From Gemmataceae bacterium (GTDB lineage: Bacteria > Planctomycetota > Planctomycetia > Gemmatales > Gemmataceae): a DNA stretch of 64,000 nucleotides. A program made the position numbers and the translations under genes. The notes beneath the pieces are model-generated. The model had not been told where the DNA came from, did not search any database, and saw nothing but the letters and a program-made list of their open reading frames with translations. The stretch lies in assembly GCA_022842245.1 (NCBI GenBank), contig JALHPZ010000008.1, positions 124,001-188,000 of the forward strand, in the 5' to 3' direction. Positions 43,371 to 52,409 of this stretch are shown here, in pieces. Position 1 is the first letter of the stretch. Every line of letters starts with the position of its first letter.

Positions 43371-45788
43371 TCAATTCGGTATCAGCTTTTCGATCCAACT
43401 CATCAATGCGGCGATCTCCCAGACGTTCGTCTCGGACTTCTTCAGGCGATGGAGTTTCCCCGCCATGTCCCAGCCATCGTTCGCCGTGTTCAGCAGAACG
43501 GCCGTCGCGATCGGTTTCATTCCCGGATACGGTTCGTTGATCGCGCTCCAGAGCTTGCGATTCACGAATTCGCCGACGGATTCCTTCGAGGGGCCGGCGA
43601 TCTCCAGATCGACCTTGAACGCGGAACCGTCGAACCGGGCGTGGAGCGCAATCCGCTCGACACCGAGTTCCGCGAGGGAAAGCCCGTCCGGTATGTTCCA
43701 ATCGCCGGAGGCGACGAAGGTGAACGCCGGCCGGTCGGGATCGGCGGGATCGGGCAGGGCCGCGAGGAAATCCTCGGCCAGTTTCGGCTTGCGGTTGGCG
43801 GCGCGTCGGGCGAGATCAAGGAGGAACGGTTCGTCGTTCGCGAGCGTGTAGCCGCGCCGCGACGGGGCCAACAGGCCAAAGATCCGGGCCGGCGCGGGAC
43901 CGAATTTCAGCTTGAGGCCCTCGCCGATCGCCTCCGATTTCATGTCGGGCCACTTCTCGAGTCGTGCGCGCCAGGCCGCATCGAGATGGTCCCCCTCCAG
44001 GGTCGCGGCAAAGGAGGTGGAACGGCCGGGAGCGAGGGCGATCGTGTAGCGTTCGCCGGCGCGGGCATCGAACTGGAATTTGGTCGCGAGGTGCTCCATG
44101 GTTTTCTGGAGTCGCGTGCCGACACGATCGCGCGCCGCCGGCCACACCGTGCCCGGATGAACCACGATGGCCGCCGCCGTCTGTTCCGGAAGGTTGATCC
44201 AGGCGGGCGGCAGCGAGGCTACCACGACGGGGGGCGGCGGTTCGGACGGTTTCTGTTCGACGACCGGAACCTTGACTTCCGGCTTGGGCTTGAACACCAG
44301 CCAGCCCGCGATCGCGAGGATGGCGATGCCGGTCATTCCCAGCGCGATCGGGACCCAATTCGTATCCTGACGCCGTTTCTTGTTCGACTGTCGCGACTTC
44401 GCAATCCGTTTCTTACGTGCGAGTTCGGCTTCGGTATCCCGGCTGCGCGTATCGTCGCTCGAACCGGGGGCGCTGCGCGTCCCGTCGCCCGACGATCCCT
44501 TCCGCCGCGTTGCGATGGGGCTGACCGGCACGGCGTCATGGCTGTCCGCTTCGCGCGGAACGAGCCGTACGGATTTCCGAACCGCAGGTTTCGGTTTGGG
44601 GGCACGCGAGACCACTTCCGCTTCCAACACCCGAACCGCCGGCTGAGCGGCCGTGTCCCCGCCCGGCACGGCCGCCGCGCCCGCGGCGGGTACGTGATCC
44701 GGCATCGTCAACACGATCTCCGGGACGTTCGCCAGTCCTTCCGCGGTGAACTGGGCCAAGACCTTGGCGACTTCGTCGGCCGTTTGAAGCCGGTCCTCGG
44801 GCCGCTTCGCCATCATCTTCAGCATGGCCCGCATCATCTCGTCCGGCACGTCGGGCCGCTGCTTGCGGATCTCCGGCGGTGGATCGAGTTGATGCCGGAG
44901 CAGCTTGTCGATGGGCGTGCCGTCGGGGAAGGGGGGCTTGCCGGTCAGGAGGTAATAGAGCGTGCAGCCGAGGGAATAGATGTCGGCGCGGCGATCGACG
45001 GTGCTGGAGTTTTTCGCCTGTTCCGGGGCCATGTAATCCGGCGTACCAACGACCGTGCCGTCGCGAGTCAGTTCGGTGTTCGCGGCGTCGTTCTCCTCGA
45101 TGAGGGAACGCACAAGCCCCATGTCGAGGATGCGCACGATGGCGATGCCGTCGGTACCGGGGAGCGCGCGCTCGCCGCTGACGAGCATGTTGGAGGGCTT
45201 GATGTCGCGGTGGATCAGGTCGTGTTCGTGCGCGTGCTGGAGGCCGAGCGCGCCCTGGCGGATGTATTCCGCGGCTTCCGGGAAGGGCAGCGGGCCGAAT
45301 TCCTTCACCATGCGGGCGAGGTCCGAACCGTAAACGAACTCCATGGCGAGGAAGTAACGGCCCTGGGCCTCGTCGGCGTCCAACAATGAAACGATGTTGG
45401 GATGATTGAGTTTCGCGGCGGCGGCGGCTTCGCGGCGATAGCGGCCAACAACTGTCTTGTTGGCCATCAGGTGCGCCCGGACCACCTTGAGGGCGACGAG
45501 TTTCCCCGACCGGCACTGGATCGCCTTAAAGACCTTGCCCATCCCCCCTTCGCCGATCTTGTCCAGGACGAGGTAATTGCCGAAAAGGATTTCCGAGAGG
45601 CGATTCAGCCGGACCTTGCGCGTCTGGTAGGCGGTGAGCAGTTTGGCGGTCCAGAGCCGGTCGGCGAGGCTGACGGGGTCGGATTTCGCCTCGGCGGGGA
45701 TCGCATCCAACACGGCGAGTTGGTCGGTGGTGAACTGCCCGCTGGCGCGAATGGCGAGAAACAACTGTTCGGGCGTGAACGGATCCAT
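43371..45788 (-). CDS. serine/threonine protein kinase with membrane anchor
   Basis: An 805-residue kinase. A helical N-terminal block (PFTPEQLFLAIRASGQFTTD) precedes the kinase domain (about 65-350) with IGEGGMGKVFKA, VALKVV, HRDIKPSNMLV and PDYMAPEQAKNS. The activation-segment motif reads ILDMGLVR instead of DFG, the Met being rare; the Asp is retained, so activity is plausible. A Ser/Arg-rich linker with KKRIAKSRQSNKKRR is followed by one membrane span (VPIALGMTGIAILAIAGWLVF, about 500-520) and a 290-residue extracytoplasmic domain of unknown fold. The start at MDPFTPEQL (45788) avoids an upstream frame of unlikely composition. It is divergent to the small gene at 46002. Confidence 0.88.
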   Translation of the reverse strand: MDPFTPEQLFLAIRASGQFTTDQLAVLDAIPAEAKSDPVSLADRLWTAKLLTAYQTRKVRLNRLSEILFGNYLVLDKIGEGGMGKVFKAIQCRSGKLVALKVVRAHLMANKTVVGRYRREAAAAAKLNHPNIVSLLDADEAQGRYFLAMEFVYGSDLARMVKEFGPLPFPEAAEYIRQGALGLQHAHEHDLIHRDIKPSNMLVSGERALPGTDGIAIVRILDMGLVRSLIEENDAANTELTRDGTVVGTPDYMAPEQAKNSSTVDRRADIYSLGCTLYYLLTGKPPFPDGTPIDKLLRHQLDPPPEIRKQRPDVPDEMMRAMLKMMAKRPEDRLQTADEVAKVLAQFTAEGLANVPEIVLTMPDHVPAAGAAAVPGGDTAAQPAVRVLEAEVVSRAPKPKPAVRKSVRLVPREADSHDAVPVSPIATRRKGSSGDGTRSAPGSSDDTRSRDTEAELARKKRIAKSRQSNKKRRQDTNWVPIALGMTGIAILAIAGWLVFKPKPEVKVPVVEQKPSEPPPPVVVASLPPAWINLPEQTAAAIVVHPGTVWPAARDRVGTRLQKTMEHLATKFQFDARAGERYTIALAPGRSTSFAATLEGDHLDAAWRARLEKWPDMKSEAIGEGLKLKFGPAPARIFGLLAPSRRGYTLANDEPFLLDLARRAANRKPKLAEDFLAALPDPADPDRPAFTFVASGDWNIPDGLSLAELGVERIALHARFDGSAFKVDLEIAGPSKESVGEFVNRKLWSAINEPYPGMKPIATAVLLNTANDGWDMAGKLHRLKKSETNVWEIAALMSWIEKLIPN

Positions 45789-45960
45789 CGCTGATCGGGC
45801 TACCGCCGTGGGAGAAGCCACAGTCGCATCCGGACCGCGGTTCCCTGATTGTACTTCGCAAAGGGGCGCAATGTTCGGGAAAAACCGCCCCTGACGGTTT
45901 CACGGACGAAGACTTCACCAACGAAATCGGATAGATTGGTGTTAATTGTTTATTGTAAGC

Positions 45961-45983
45961 CGATACTATCCGGGATGGTATCG
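45961..45983. promoter_or_regulatory. dyad symmetry upstream of the small membrane protein gene
   Basis: CGATACTATC and GATGGTATCG form 10-base arms with one mismatch around CGG. It lies in an AT-rich patch, 18 bases before ATG 46002, between that gene and the divergent kinase gene, and could be an operator. Confidence 0.35.
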
Positions 45984-46001
45984 TTGCGTGGGAGAACCGC
46001 C

Positions 46002-46160
46002 ATGACCGCCGACACGGATGAGGAGTCCCGATATCCCGGCGGGGCGAGTTCGCCGGCGTATCGGATCGCATTCCAGGCGTGGATCGCCATTTTCCTGCTC
46101 GTCATCTGCACCAGCCTCCTCCGATATCTGGGGATGTGGGCCACGATGGCGAACCGCTAG
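46002..46160 (+). CDS. small membrane protein
   Basis: A 52-residue protein with a hydrophilic N-terminus (MTADTDEESRYPGG) and one membrane segment (IAFQAWIAIFLLVICTSLL, about residues 22-40). A GGGAGAA site lies ten bases before the ATG. Nothing identifies its role. It lies between the divergent kinase gene and the amidohydrolase gene, whose start is 47 bases downstream. Confidence 0.5.
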   Translation: MTADTDEESRYPGGASSPAYRIAFQAWIAIFLLVICTSLLRYLGMWATMANR

Positions 46161-46207
46161 GACGGCCCGCGATTCCCACCGGCCGACCTATCGGTTAGCA
46201 TGGGAAC

Positions 46208-47053
46208 ATGATCGACGCGCACCTTCACGTCGTTCCGCCGCAGATTCCCGGGGCCGGGAGTCTGGCCCCCGTGCTGCGCCTGCCGCCGGAGCGAGTCGCC
46301 GGGATCGTTCGCGAAGAGTTGCTGTCTGCCGGCATCAGCCGCGCCTTCGCCATGGGCGAATGGTGCATCACCGGCGACGATCCGCTCGGCGTGAACCGGA
46401 CCTTGGAAATCGCTTCGCATGTGCCGGAACTGTCCGCGGTCGGCGTGATGGACCCGACCAAGGATCCGGCCGATCGCGATCATTTCGACCGGGTTGCCAC
46501 CGTAATGGCAACCGGCCGCGTCGCCGCGCTGAAGGGTTATCTCGGATACCTTCACTTCGAGACTACGCACCCGACCTATCGCCGTTATTACGAACTGGCC
46601 GAACGCTTCGACCTGCCCGTGATCTTCCACACCGGCGACACATTCTCCCCGTACGCGAAGCTCAAATACGCCCACCCCCTCACCGTGGATGAAGTGGCGG
46701 TCGACCATCCGGGCGTCCGTTTCGTGATGGCGCATCTCGGTAATCCCTGGACGTTGGACGCGGCCGAGGTCATCTACAAGAACGTCAATGTCTGGGCGGA
46801 CCTCTCCGGGATCGTGATCGGCGAGGAGCACGAGCTGACCGGACCCGCAGCGCACGCGGAACTGGTCGATTCGATCGACCGCGTGCAGAAGGCGATCCGC
46901 TACTGTGGCCGGCCAAACCGCTTCCTCTTCGGCACCGACTGGCCGCTGGTGCCGATGGCCGCCTATCGCGAATTCATTACCGACATCATCCCCTCCGACA
47001 TGCACGAACTCGTCTTCCGCGAGAATGCCGAACGGCTGTTCCGGGTGAAGTGA
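46208..47053 (+). CDS. amidohydrolase family metal-dependent hydrolase
   Basis: A 281-residue TIM-barrel of the amidohydrolase_2 type. The metal-binding HxH is at the very start (MIDAHLHVVPP), further His occur in PVIFHTGDTF and FVMAHLGNPW, and the catalytic Asp is in FGTDWPLVP (about residue 240). Relatives include decarboxylases and hydrolases of ring or lactone substrates; none can be named here. An intrinsic terminator follows the stop. The gene order does not suggest a pathway. Confidence 0.85.
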   Translation: MIDAHLHVVPPQIPGAGSLAPVLRLPPERVAGIVREELLSAGISRAFAMGEWCITGDDPLGVNRTLEIASHVPELSAVGVMDPTKDPADRDHFDRVATVMATGRVAALKGYLGYLHFETTHPTYRRYYELAERFDLPVIFHTGDTFSPYAKLKYAHPLTVDEVAVDHPGVRFVMAHLGNPWTLDAAEVIYKNVNVWADLSGIVIGEEHELTGPAAHAELVDSIDRVQKAIRYCGRPNRFLFGTDWPLVPMAAYREFITDIIPSDMHELVFRENAERLFRVK

Positions 47054-47064
47054 ATCACCACACT

Positions 47065-47104
47065 GCCCACGGACGTTCGTCCGTGGGCTTCCTTCCGTTT
47101 TTTC
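47065..47104 (+). terminator. intrinsic terminator after the amidohydrolase gene
   Basis: GCCCACGGAC (47065-47074) pairs perfectly with GTCCGTGGGC (47079-47088) around GTTC, followed by a T-rich stretch ending in TTTTTT. Confidence 0.8.
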
Positions 47105-47156
47105 ATTAAGGAAACCCTTCGTCGCACGTTGACACTTCGAACGCGATGGAGGGGCC

Positions 47157-47657
47157 ATGACACCGGATCGCGAGTGGATCCTCGCCGCCGTGGCGCGCTA
47201 CGAACGTCCGCTGCTGGCGTACGTCCGTCGCCTGCTGCCGGATGGCGATTGCGAACGGGACGTGGTGCAGGACGCCTTTCTGCAGCTCTGCAAGCAGCCC
47301 CGCGAGGAGCTGGAAGCCCGACTGGCTCCGTGGTTGTTCGCGGTGTGCCGCCGTCGCGTCGTGGACATCCTGCGAAAGGACAAGCGAATGGTCGCCACCC
47401 TGAAACCGATGGCCGAGCCGCCCGCCCGCGGCCCGGATCCGAATCAACAACTCGAAACGCAAGATACGGCCCGTGCCGTGCTGGCACATTTGGAAACTCT
47501 GCCGCCTGACCAGAATGAGGCGGTGCGACTGCGGTTCCACAACCAGTTCTCGTACCGCGAGATCGCCGAAGTGATGGGGCTGAGCGAATCGCACGTCGGC
47601 GTGCTGTTGCATACGGCCCTGAAGACGCTCCGGCAGACGCTGCCGCACCTGGCCTAA
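47157..47657 (+). CDS. ECF-type RNA polymerase sigma factor
   Basis: A 166-residue sigma factor. Region 2 holds ERPLLAYVRRLLPDGDCERDVVQDAFLQLCKQ and WLFAVCRRRVVDILRKD; region 4 holds LPPDQNEAVRLRF and FSYREIAEVMGLSESHVGVL, a helix-turn-helix. It is distinct from the sigma factor at 32415 in size and region 4. The VWA protein gene begins 22 bases downstream, and its N-terminus is likely to contact this sigma factor. An intrinsic terminator upstream isolates the pair as its own transcript. Confidence 0.9.
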   Translation: MTPDREWILAAVARYERPLLAYVRRLLPDGDCERDVVQDAFLQLCKQPREELEARLAPWLFAVCRRRVVDILRKDKRMVATLKPMAEPPARGPDPNQQLETQDTARAVLAHLETLPPDQNEAVRLRFHNQFSYREIAEVMGLSESHVGVLLHTALKTLRQTLPHLA

Positions 47658-47679
47658 CCCCCAAAACAAGGAACCACCC

Positions 47680-50004
47680 ATGACTCCCGATATCTTCGAA
47701 ACGAAACTGACCGCTTACGCGCTCAACGATCCGAGCCTGACGGACGCGGAGCGAACCGAAATCGAAGCCCGCCTGCGGACCGATCCGGCCGCGCGGCAAG
47801 CACTCGAGGAGACGCGCCAGATCGGCCACATGCTGTTCAAAAGTCTCGCGGCCGAAGCCCAATCAGTGGAGGCGAAGCTGCCTGCGACCGTGGCGAGCGC
47901 GCTGGCGAAGCCGAAACCGTCGTCGTTCAACCGCTTCGCGATCACGATCGCGTCGCTGGCGGCCGTGGTGATGCTCGCGGTCTTCGTCGGCCGGCCGATG
48001 TGGGAGCGGAACGCGTCGACCGGAGGCTATGCGGCCAAGGCGGCACCGATCGACGCGGGGTTCGGCGATCGCTTCGAGTACGCCAAGAAGTCGATCGAGC
48101 CAAAGATGGTGACCGACCATGATAAACTCGACGCGGCTCTTCCTGAAGCCGTTCGCGAGAAAAATATCATAGACGAAGCGGTGGCGACCACGCCGTCTCC
48201 CTCCGTCGGCAGCGGCGGTGCGTCCCCATCGGTCCAGCCGCCGTTCGGCGGCACGGGCTTTGGTGGCGGCGGTGCCGGAATGCCGAAGGGGGCCGGCATC
48301 CAGGGCGGCTTCGGCGGCGGCGGGTTCGCCGGCGGCGGCATTCCCGGAAGCGGTTACATCCCCGCGAATCCCGCTGGATCTACCGCCGCGACCGTTCCGG
48401 CGGAATATGCGAAGATCCCCGCTCCCCGGATTCCCAACCCGACCCCGGCCAGCCCACAGCCTTCCGAACCGGCGACGACGCCGGCTCCGCTTGCCAAACC
48501 CTCCTCGGATGAATCGCCTCCCGCGCCCGACCACACATTCGCTGGTGCCATGTCCGGCAATAACTACCGGCAACTCGTCGAGAACGCCTTCACGCGCGTG
48601 CAGGGCCAGGACGCACTCTCCACCTTCGGGGTCGACGTCGACACCGCAAGCTACTCCATCGTCCGCAACTACCTGAACCGCAACGCCATCCCGCACCCGG
48701 ACGCCGTGCGGCTCGAGGAGATGATCAACTACTTCCCCTACCGCGACGCCCCGCCGGACGGGGACGACCCGTTCACCGTGCGCGTCGAGATGGCCGAGTG
48801 CCCGTGGAAGCCGACGCACCGGCTCGCCCGCATCGCGCTCAAGGCGAAGCCGATCGACAACGCCAAGCGGCCGCCGAGCAACCTCGTCTTCCTCGTGGAC
48901 GTATCCGGCTCCATGAACGAGCCGAACAAGCTCCCGCTCGTCAAGGAGGCGATGAAGCTGCTCGTCTCGCAGCTCGGCGAGAACGACCGCGTCGCCATCG
49001 TCGTCTACGCCGGCGCCAGCGGCCTCGTGCTCGACAGCACCAACGCGAGCAAAAAGGACGTGATCATCAACTCGCTCGATTCCCTCGCGGCCGGCGGCTC
49101 GACCAACGGCGGCGCGGGCATCCAGCTCGCCTACGACGTGGCCATCAAGAACTACATCGAGAAGGGCACCAATCGCGTCATCCTCTGCACCGACGGCGAC
49201 TGGAACGTCGGGACCACCGGCACTGACGGCCTCGTCAAGCTCATCGAGGACAAGAAGAAGTCCGGCGTCTTCCTCTCCGTCTTCGGCTTCGGCATGGGCA
49301 ACCTCCGCGACGAGATGATGGTCCAGCTCGCCGGCAAGGGGAACGGCAACTACGGCTACATCGACACCATCCAGGAAGCCAAGAAGGCGCTCGTCGAGCA
49401 GATCTCCGGCACGCTCGTCACCGTCGCCAAGGACGTGAAGATCCAGATCGAGTTCAACCCCGCCAAGATCGCGGCCTATCGCCTGATCGGCTACGAGAAG
49501 CGGAAGCTCGCCGCCAAGGACTTCCACAACGACAAGAAGGACGCCGGCGAGATGGGGGCCGGGCACGTCGTGACGGCGCTCTACGAACTCGTCCCGGTTG
49601 GCGCGGCGGTCACGTCCGAGGAGAAGAAGAACGAAGGCCCGCGCTACCAGGCGAATCCGAAGGTCGTCGAACAACCGAAGGGCGACGTGGACACGAAGGT
49701 GGCGAGCGAGGCATTCGTGGTGAAGCTCCGCCACAAGCTGCCGGACGCGGACACGAGCACGCTCCGCGAGATTCCGGTCGGCGACGTGGCCAAGTCCTAC
49801 GACAAGGCGAGCGAAGACTTCCAGTTCGCCTCGGCCGTGGCCGCGTTCGGGATGCTCCTGAAGCAATCGCCATACAAGGGTCAGGCGAGCTACGCCCTCG
49901 TCGAGGAACTGGCCCAGTCGGCGATGACGCACGACCCAGGCCAGTACCGCGCGGAGTTCTTGCAACTGGTGAAGAAGGCCAAGGCGCTGACGGGACAGAA
50001 GTGA
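47680..50004 (+). CDS. VWA-domain membrane protein, YfbK-like, possible anti-sigma factor
   Basis: A 774-residue protein. An N-terminal helical segment (ETKLTAYALNDPSLTDAERTEIEARL, about residues 8-33) resembles the start of some anti-sigma proteins, without zinc ligands. It is followed by one membrane span (FAITIASLAAVVMLAVFV, about 87-104), a long Gly/Pro-rich linker, a YfbK-type domain (FGVDVDTASYSIVRNYLN) and a von Willebrand A domain with MIDAS DVSGSM (Asp about 405), GGSTNGGAGI and ILCTDGDWNVG. The C-terminal region matches the family DUF3520 part. The coupling to the sigma gene suggests that the extracytoplasmic VWA domain senses a ligand. The role is inferred. Confidence 0.88.
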   Translation: MTPDIFETKLTAYALNDPSLTDAERTEIEARLRTDPAARQALEETRQIGHMLFKSLAAEAQSVEAKLPATVASALAKPKPSSFNRFAITIASLAAVVMLAVFVGRPMWERNASTGGYAAKAAPIDAGFGDRFEYAKKSIEPKMVTDHDKLDAALPEAVREKNIIDEAVATTPSPSVGSGGASPSVQPPFGGTGFGGGGAGMPKGAGIQGGFGGGGFAGGGIPGSGYIPANPAGSTAATVPAEYAKIPAPRIPNPTPASPQPSEPATTPAPLAKPSSDESPPAPDHTFAGAMSGNNYRQLVENAFTRVQGQDALSTFGVDVDTASYSIVRNYLNRNAIPHPDAVRLEEMINYFPYRDAPPDGDDPFTVRVEMAECPWKPTHRLARIALKAKPIDNAKRPPSNLVFLVDVSGSMNEPNKLPLVKEAMKLLVSQLGENDRVAIVVYAGASGLVLDSTNASKKDVIINSLDSLAAGGSTNGGAGIQLAYDVAIKNYIEKGTNRVILCTDGDWNVGTTGTDGLVKLIEDKKKSGVFLSVFGFGMGNLRDEMMVQLAGKGNGNYGYIDTIQEAKKALVEQISGTLVTVAKDVKIQIEFNPAKIAAYRLIGYEKRKLAAKDFHNDKKDAGEMGAGHVVTALYELVPVGAAVTSEEKKNEGPRYQANPKVVEQPKGDVDTKVASEAFVVKLRHKLPDADTSTLREIPVGDVAKSYDKASEDFQFASAVAAFGMLLKQSPYKGQASYALVEELAQSAMTHDPGQYRAEFLQLVKKAKALTGQK

Positions 50005-50013
50005 TCATTTGAC

Positions 50014-50087
50014 AACCACAAAGGACACAAAGATCACAAAGAAGAGAATCAGATTTCTTCTTTGTGATCTTTGTGTCCTTTGTGGTT
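50014..50087. repeat. perfect AT-rich palindrome between convergent genes
   Basis: A 32-base arm (50014-50045) is repeated perfectly inverted at 50056-50087 around a ten-base loop (GAATCAGATT). The arm begins AACCACAAAGGACACAAAG. The right arm contains bases of the stop codon of the minus-strand DUF1080 gene (50086-50088). It can serve both convergent genes as a transcription stop, but the long perfect match suggests a repeat element. Confidence 0.85.
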
Positions 50088-51393
50088 AATTCGCTTTGAT
50101 TTTCACGTTCCGGAAGGCCACCGGGTCGTTGTGGCCACAGAAACCGAAGTGGCCCTTGGCCGGGACGCGGCCGGGGTGCTGTTCGGGGTTCTTGGCGACC
50201 GTCACCTTGCCGAGGTCGGCGTCGAGAATCAGCGTGCCGTTGAGTTCGACCTGGATCGTCGTGCCCTTAACAGTCACCTGCTCGAAGTTCCATTCGCCGA
50301 CGGGGCGGGCGAAGCCGCGGTGGGCGGCCGCGAGTCCGTACGCGGAGCCGTTGAACTGGCGGACGTCGAGTTTGGCGTACTTCGGATGCTCGTCGTCGAG
50401 GACCTGGATTTCGCACATGGCGTCGACGGACGGCCGACCGGTGCCGGGGAAGCGGATGGCGAGGCCGTTGTTGCCGCCGGGCGGCACCTTGTATTCGAGC
50501 GTGGCGACGAAGTCGGCGTACTCTTCGGTCGTGAAGATGAATCCGCCCTTCTTCGGTTTGCAGACGATGGTGCCGTCGACGATGTCGTAGTTCTCGACCG
50601 GCCCGGCCCAGCCCGTGAAATCCTTGCCGTTGAAGGCGGGTTTGAAACCGTTGCCGCTCACCTTGCCGAGCCAGTCGGTCGCTTCGGCTGTGCCGATCGT
50701 GCGGACGAAGAGGTTGCGCCAGCGGATCTCGCCGCCGTGGGTCTGGAGGAGGATCGGGCCGGTCTTCGGCAGCGGCTTCTTGCGGTCCCAATAGTTCTCC
50801 ATCCGGGCACCCTCGACGACCGCTTTGCCGTTCAGCCAGACCCAGGTCCGCTCGCCGACCTGCACGATGCGGAACTGGTTCCACTCGCCGAACGGCTTGT
50901 CGGCGAGGACGAGCGGATCGCGGCCCGGGGTGCCGGGGGTGTTGTTGAAGAGGCCGCCGGAGCCGAGGTGCGGCTTGCGGTTCGGGTTCTTCGGGTCGAA
51001 CTTCTGGTTCGAGTCCCAGATCTGCACCTGGGGCGTGCCGCGCAGGTAGATGCCGGAGTCGGCGCCGGCGACGGTCTTGTACTCGATGAGCAGTTCGATG
51101 TCGCCGTAGTCGGCATCCGTGGCGAGGTAGGCGCCTTTGCCGTCGTTGACGAGTTCGCCTTTGTCGACCGACCAGTGCTTCTTCGCGTCGGCGGTCCAGC
51201 TTTCGACTTTCTTCGCCTGATCGGCGGCCGGGAGTTTCGCAAAGTCGATCGGGCCGGCCCCCTTCTCATGGATGGCCCAGCCGTGCCAGCCGGCGAGGTC
51301 CTTGTCGTTGAAGAGGGCCGTGAAACCCTTCGGCGGCTCGGCGCGAACGGATGAAACGGCGAAGAGCAGAACGGCGAGAGTACGAAGCGACAT
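50086..51393 (-). CDS. secreted protein with two DUF1080 (3-keto-disaccharide hydrolase) domains
   Basis: A 435-residue protein with a signal peptide (MSLRTLAVLLFAVSSVRA). Two DUF1080 lectin-like beta-sandwich domains follow, about residues 20-225 and 235-435. Landmarks are GFTALFNDKDLAGWHGW, DSGIYLRGTPQVQIWDS, PLGEWNQFRI-type GEWNQFRIVQVG, then FKPAFNGKDFTGWAG, NNGLAIRFPGTG, CEIQVLDDEHPKYA and VGEWNFEQVTVKG. Members of this family cleave or bind 3-ketoglycosides and other glycans. The start at 51393 is the one that gives the signal peptide. It faces the divergent NIPSNAP gene. Confidence 0.92.
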   Translation of the reverse strand: MSLRTLAVLLFAVSSVRAEPPKGFTALFNDKDLAGWHGWAIHEKGAGPIDFAKLPAADQAKKVESWTADAKKHWSVDKGELVNDGKGAYLATDADYGDIELLIEYKTVAGADSGIYLRGTPQVQIWDSNQKFDPKNPNRKPHLGSGGLFNNTPGTPGRDPLVLADKPFGEWNQFRIVQVGERTWVWLNGKAVVEGARMENYWDRKKPLPKTGPILLQTHGGEIRWRNLFVRTIGTAEATDWLGKVSGNGFKPAFNGKDFTGWAGPVENYDIVDGTIVCKPKKGGFIFTTEEYADFVATLEYKVPPGGNNGLAIRFPGTGRPSVDAMCEIQVLDDEHPKYAKLDVRQFNGSAYGLAAAHRGFARPVGEWNFEQVTVKGTTIQVELNGTLILDADLGKVTVAKNPEQHPGRVPAKGHFGFCGHNDPVAFRNVKIKAN

Positions 51394-51515
51394 GGCGAAA
51401 CCCGGTGGGAGGCTGCGGATACCGTGAGCGTATGCGAACAACGTCGTCGGTTCAACTTCCTGGTTGCGTCGACATCGCTAGAACAATGCAGACCGACTTT
51501 CCCCGGAGGTTCCGC

Positions 51516-52349
51516 ATGTTTCGCATCACATCGATTGTCGTCCTCGCCCTGGCCGGTATGCTCCCGGCCGCCGAAAAGGAGACCCGCTTGTTCGAACTCC
51601 GCGTTTACACCGCCGCCAAGGGCAAGCTCGACAACCTCAACGCCCGCTTTCGCGACCACACCCTGAAACTCTTCGAGAAACACGGGATGACCAACATCGG
51701 CTACTGGGTGCCGATCGACAATCCGGACGAACGGTTGATCTACGTCATCGCCCACAAGGACATGGAATCCCGCAACAAGTCGTTCGCCTCGTTCGTCGCC
51801 GACCCCGCTTGGAAAAAGGCCGCGGCCGACTCCGAAAAGGACGGCAAGATCCTGGCGCGGATCGACGAGTTCTTCATGACGGCCACGGATTTCAGCCCGG
51901 CGATCAAGGCCGAGAAGAAGGACGGCCAGCGCGTCTTCGAACTGCGGACGTACATCACGCCGGCGAACGGCGTCGCCGCCATCAACGCCCGCTTCCGCGA
52001 CCACACCGTCAAGCTCTTCGAGAAGCACGGCATGACCAACGTGGCGTACTGGAACCTGGCGGCCAGCGATAAGTCGAATGTGGAGAAGGTGCTGCGTGCC
52101 TGCTCGCCGTTCGAAAAGGCACAGGCGGATGCCGACGGCAAGGCCGACGCGAAACCGGTGTCGCTCATCTACATGCTGTCGCATGCCTCGCCGGATGCCG
52201 CGAAGAAGTCGTTCGACGCGTTCCGGATGGACCCGGACTGGGTGAAGGCCCGCACGGCGTCCGAGGAGAAGGCCGGCGGTTCGCTCACCGTGAAGGACGG
52301 CGTGAAGTCATTGTTTCTGAAGCCGACGGACTACTCGCCGACGAAGTGA
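51516..52349 (+). CDS. secreted NIPSNAP-family protein with two domains
   Basis: A 277-residue protein with a signal peptide (MFRITSIVVLALAGMLPAA) and two NIPSNAP domains. Each begins with an ELR-Y motif: RLFELRVYTAAKGKLDNLNA and RVFELRTYITPANGVAAINA, followed by RFRDHTLKLFEKHGMTN and RFRDHTVKLFEKHGMTN. These ferredoxin-like (dimeric alpha-beta barrel) domains are common in planctomycete secreted proteins; function is unknown. A strong CCGGAGG site lies seven bases before ATG 51516. A perfect terminator follows. Confidence 0.9.
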   Translation: MFRITSIVVLALAGMLPAAEKETRLFELRVYTAAKGKLDNLNARFRDHTLKLFEKHGMTNIGYWVPIDNPDERLIYVIAHKDMESRNKSFASFVADPAWKKAAADSEKDGKILARIDEFFMTATDFSPAIKAEKKDGQRVFELRTYITPANGVAAINARFRDHTVKLFEKHGMTNVAYWNLAASDKSNVEKVLRACSPFEKAQADADGKADAKPVSLIYMLSHASPDAAKKSFDAFRMDPDWVKARTASEEKAGGSLTVKDGVKSLFLKPTDYSPTK

Positions 52350-52368
52350 ATCGAACGACAGTAACGCG

Positions 52369-52400
52369 AAACCGCCGGGGCTATCCCCGGCGGTTTCTTT
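52369..52400. terminator. intrinsic terminator, bidirectional
   Basis: AAACCGCCGGGG (52369-52380) pairs perfectly with CCCCGGCGGTTT (52385-52396) around CTAT, followed by CTTTA on the plus strand and preceded by A residues serving the minus strand. It lies between the NIPSNAP gene and the convergent repeat-protein gene. Confidence 0.85.
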
Positions 52401-52409
52401 ATCCGTTGT

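Noticed and set aside
47863-49965. 700-codon minus-strand frame opposite the VWA gene
   Set aside because: Shadow of the VWA gene, which has MIDAS and coupling to the sigma gene.
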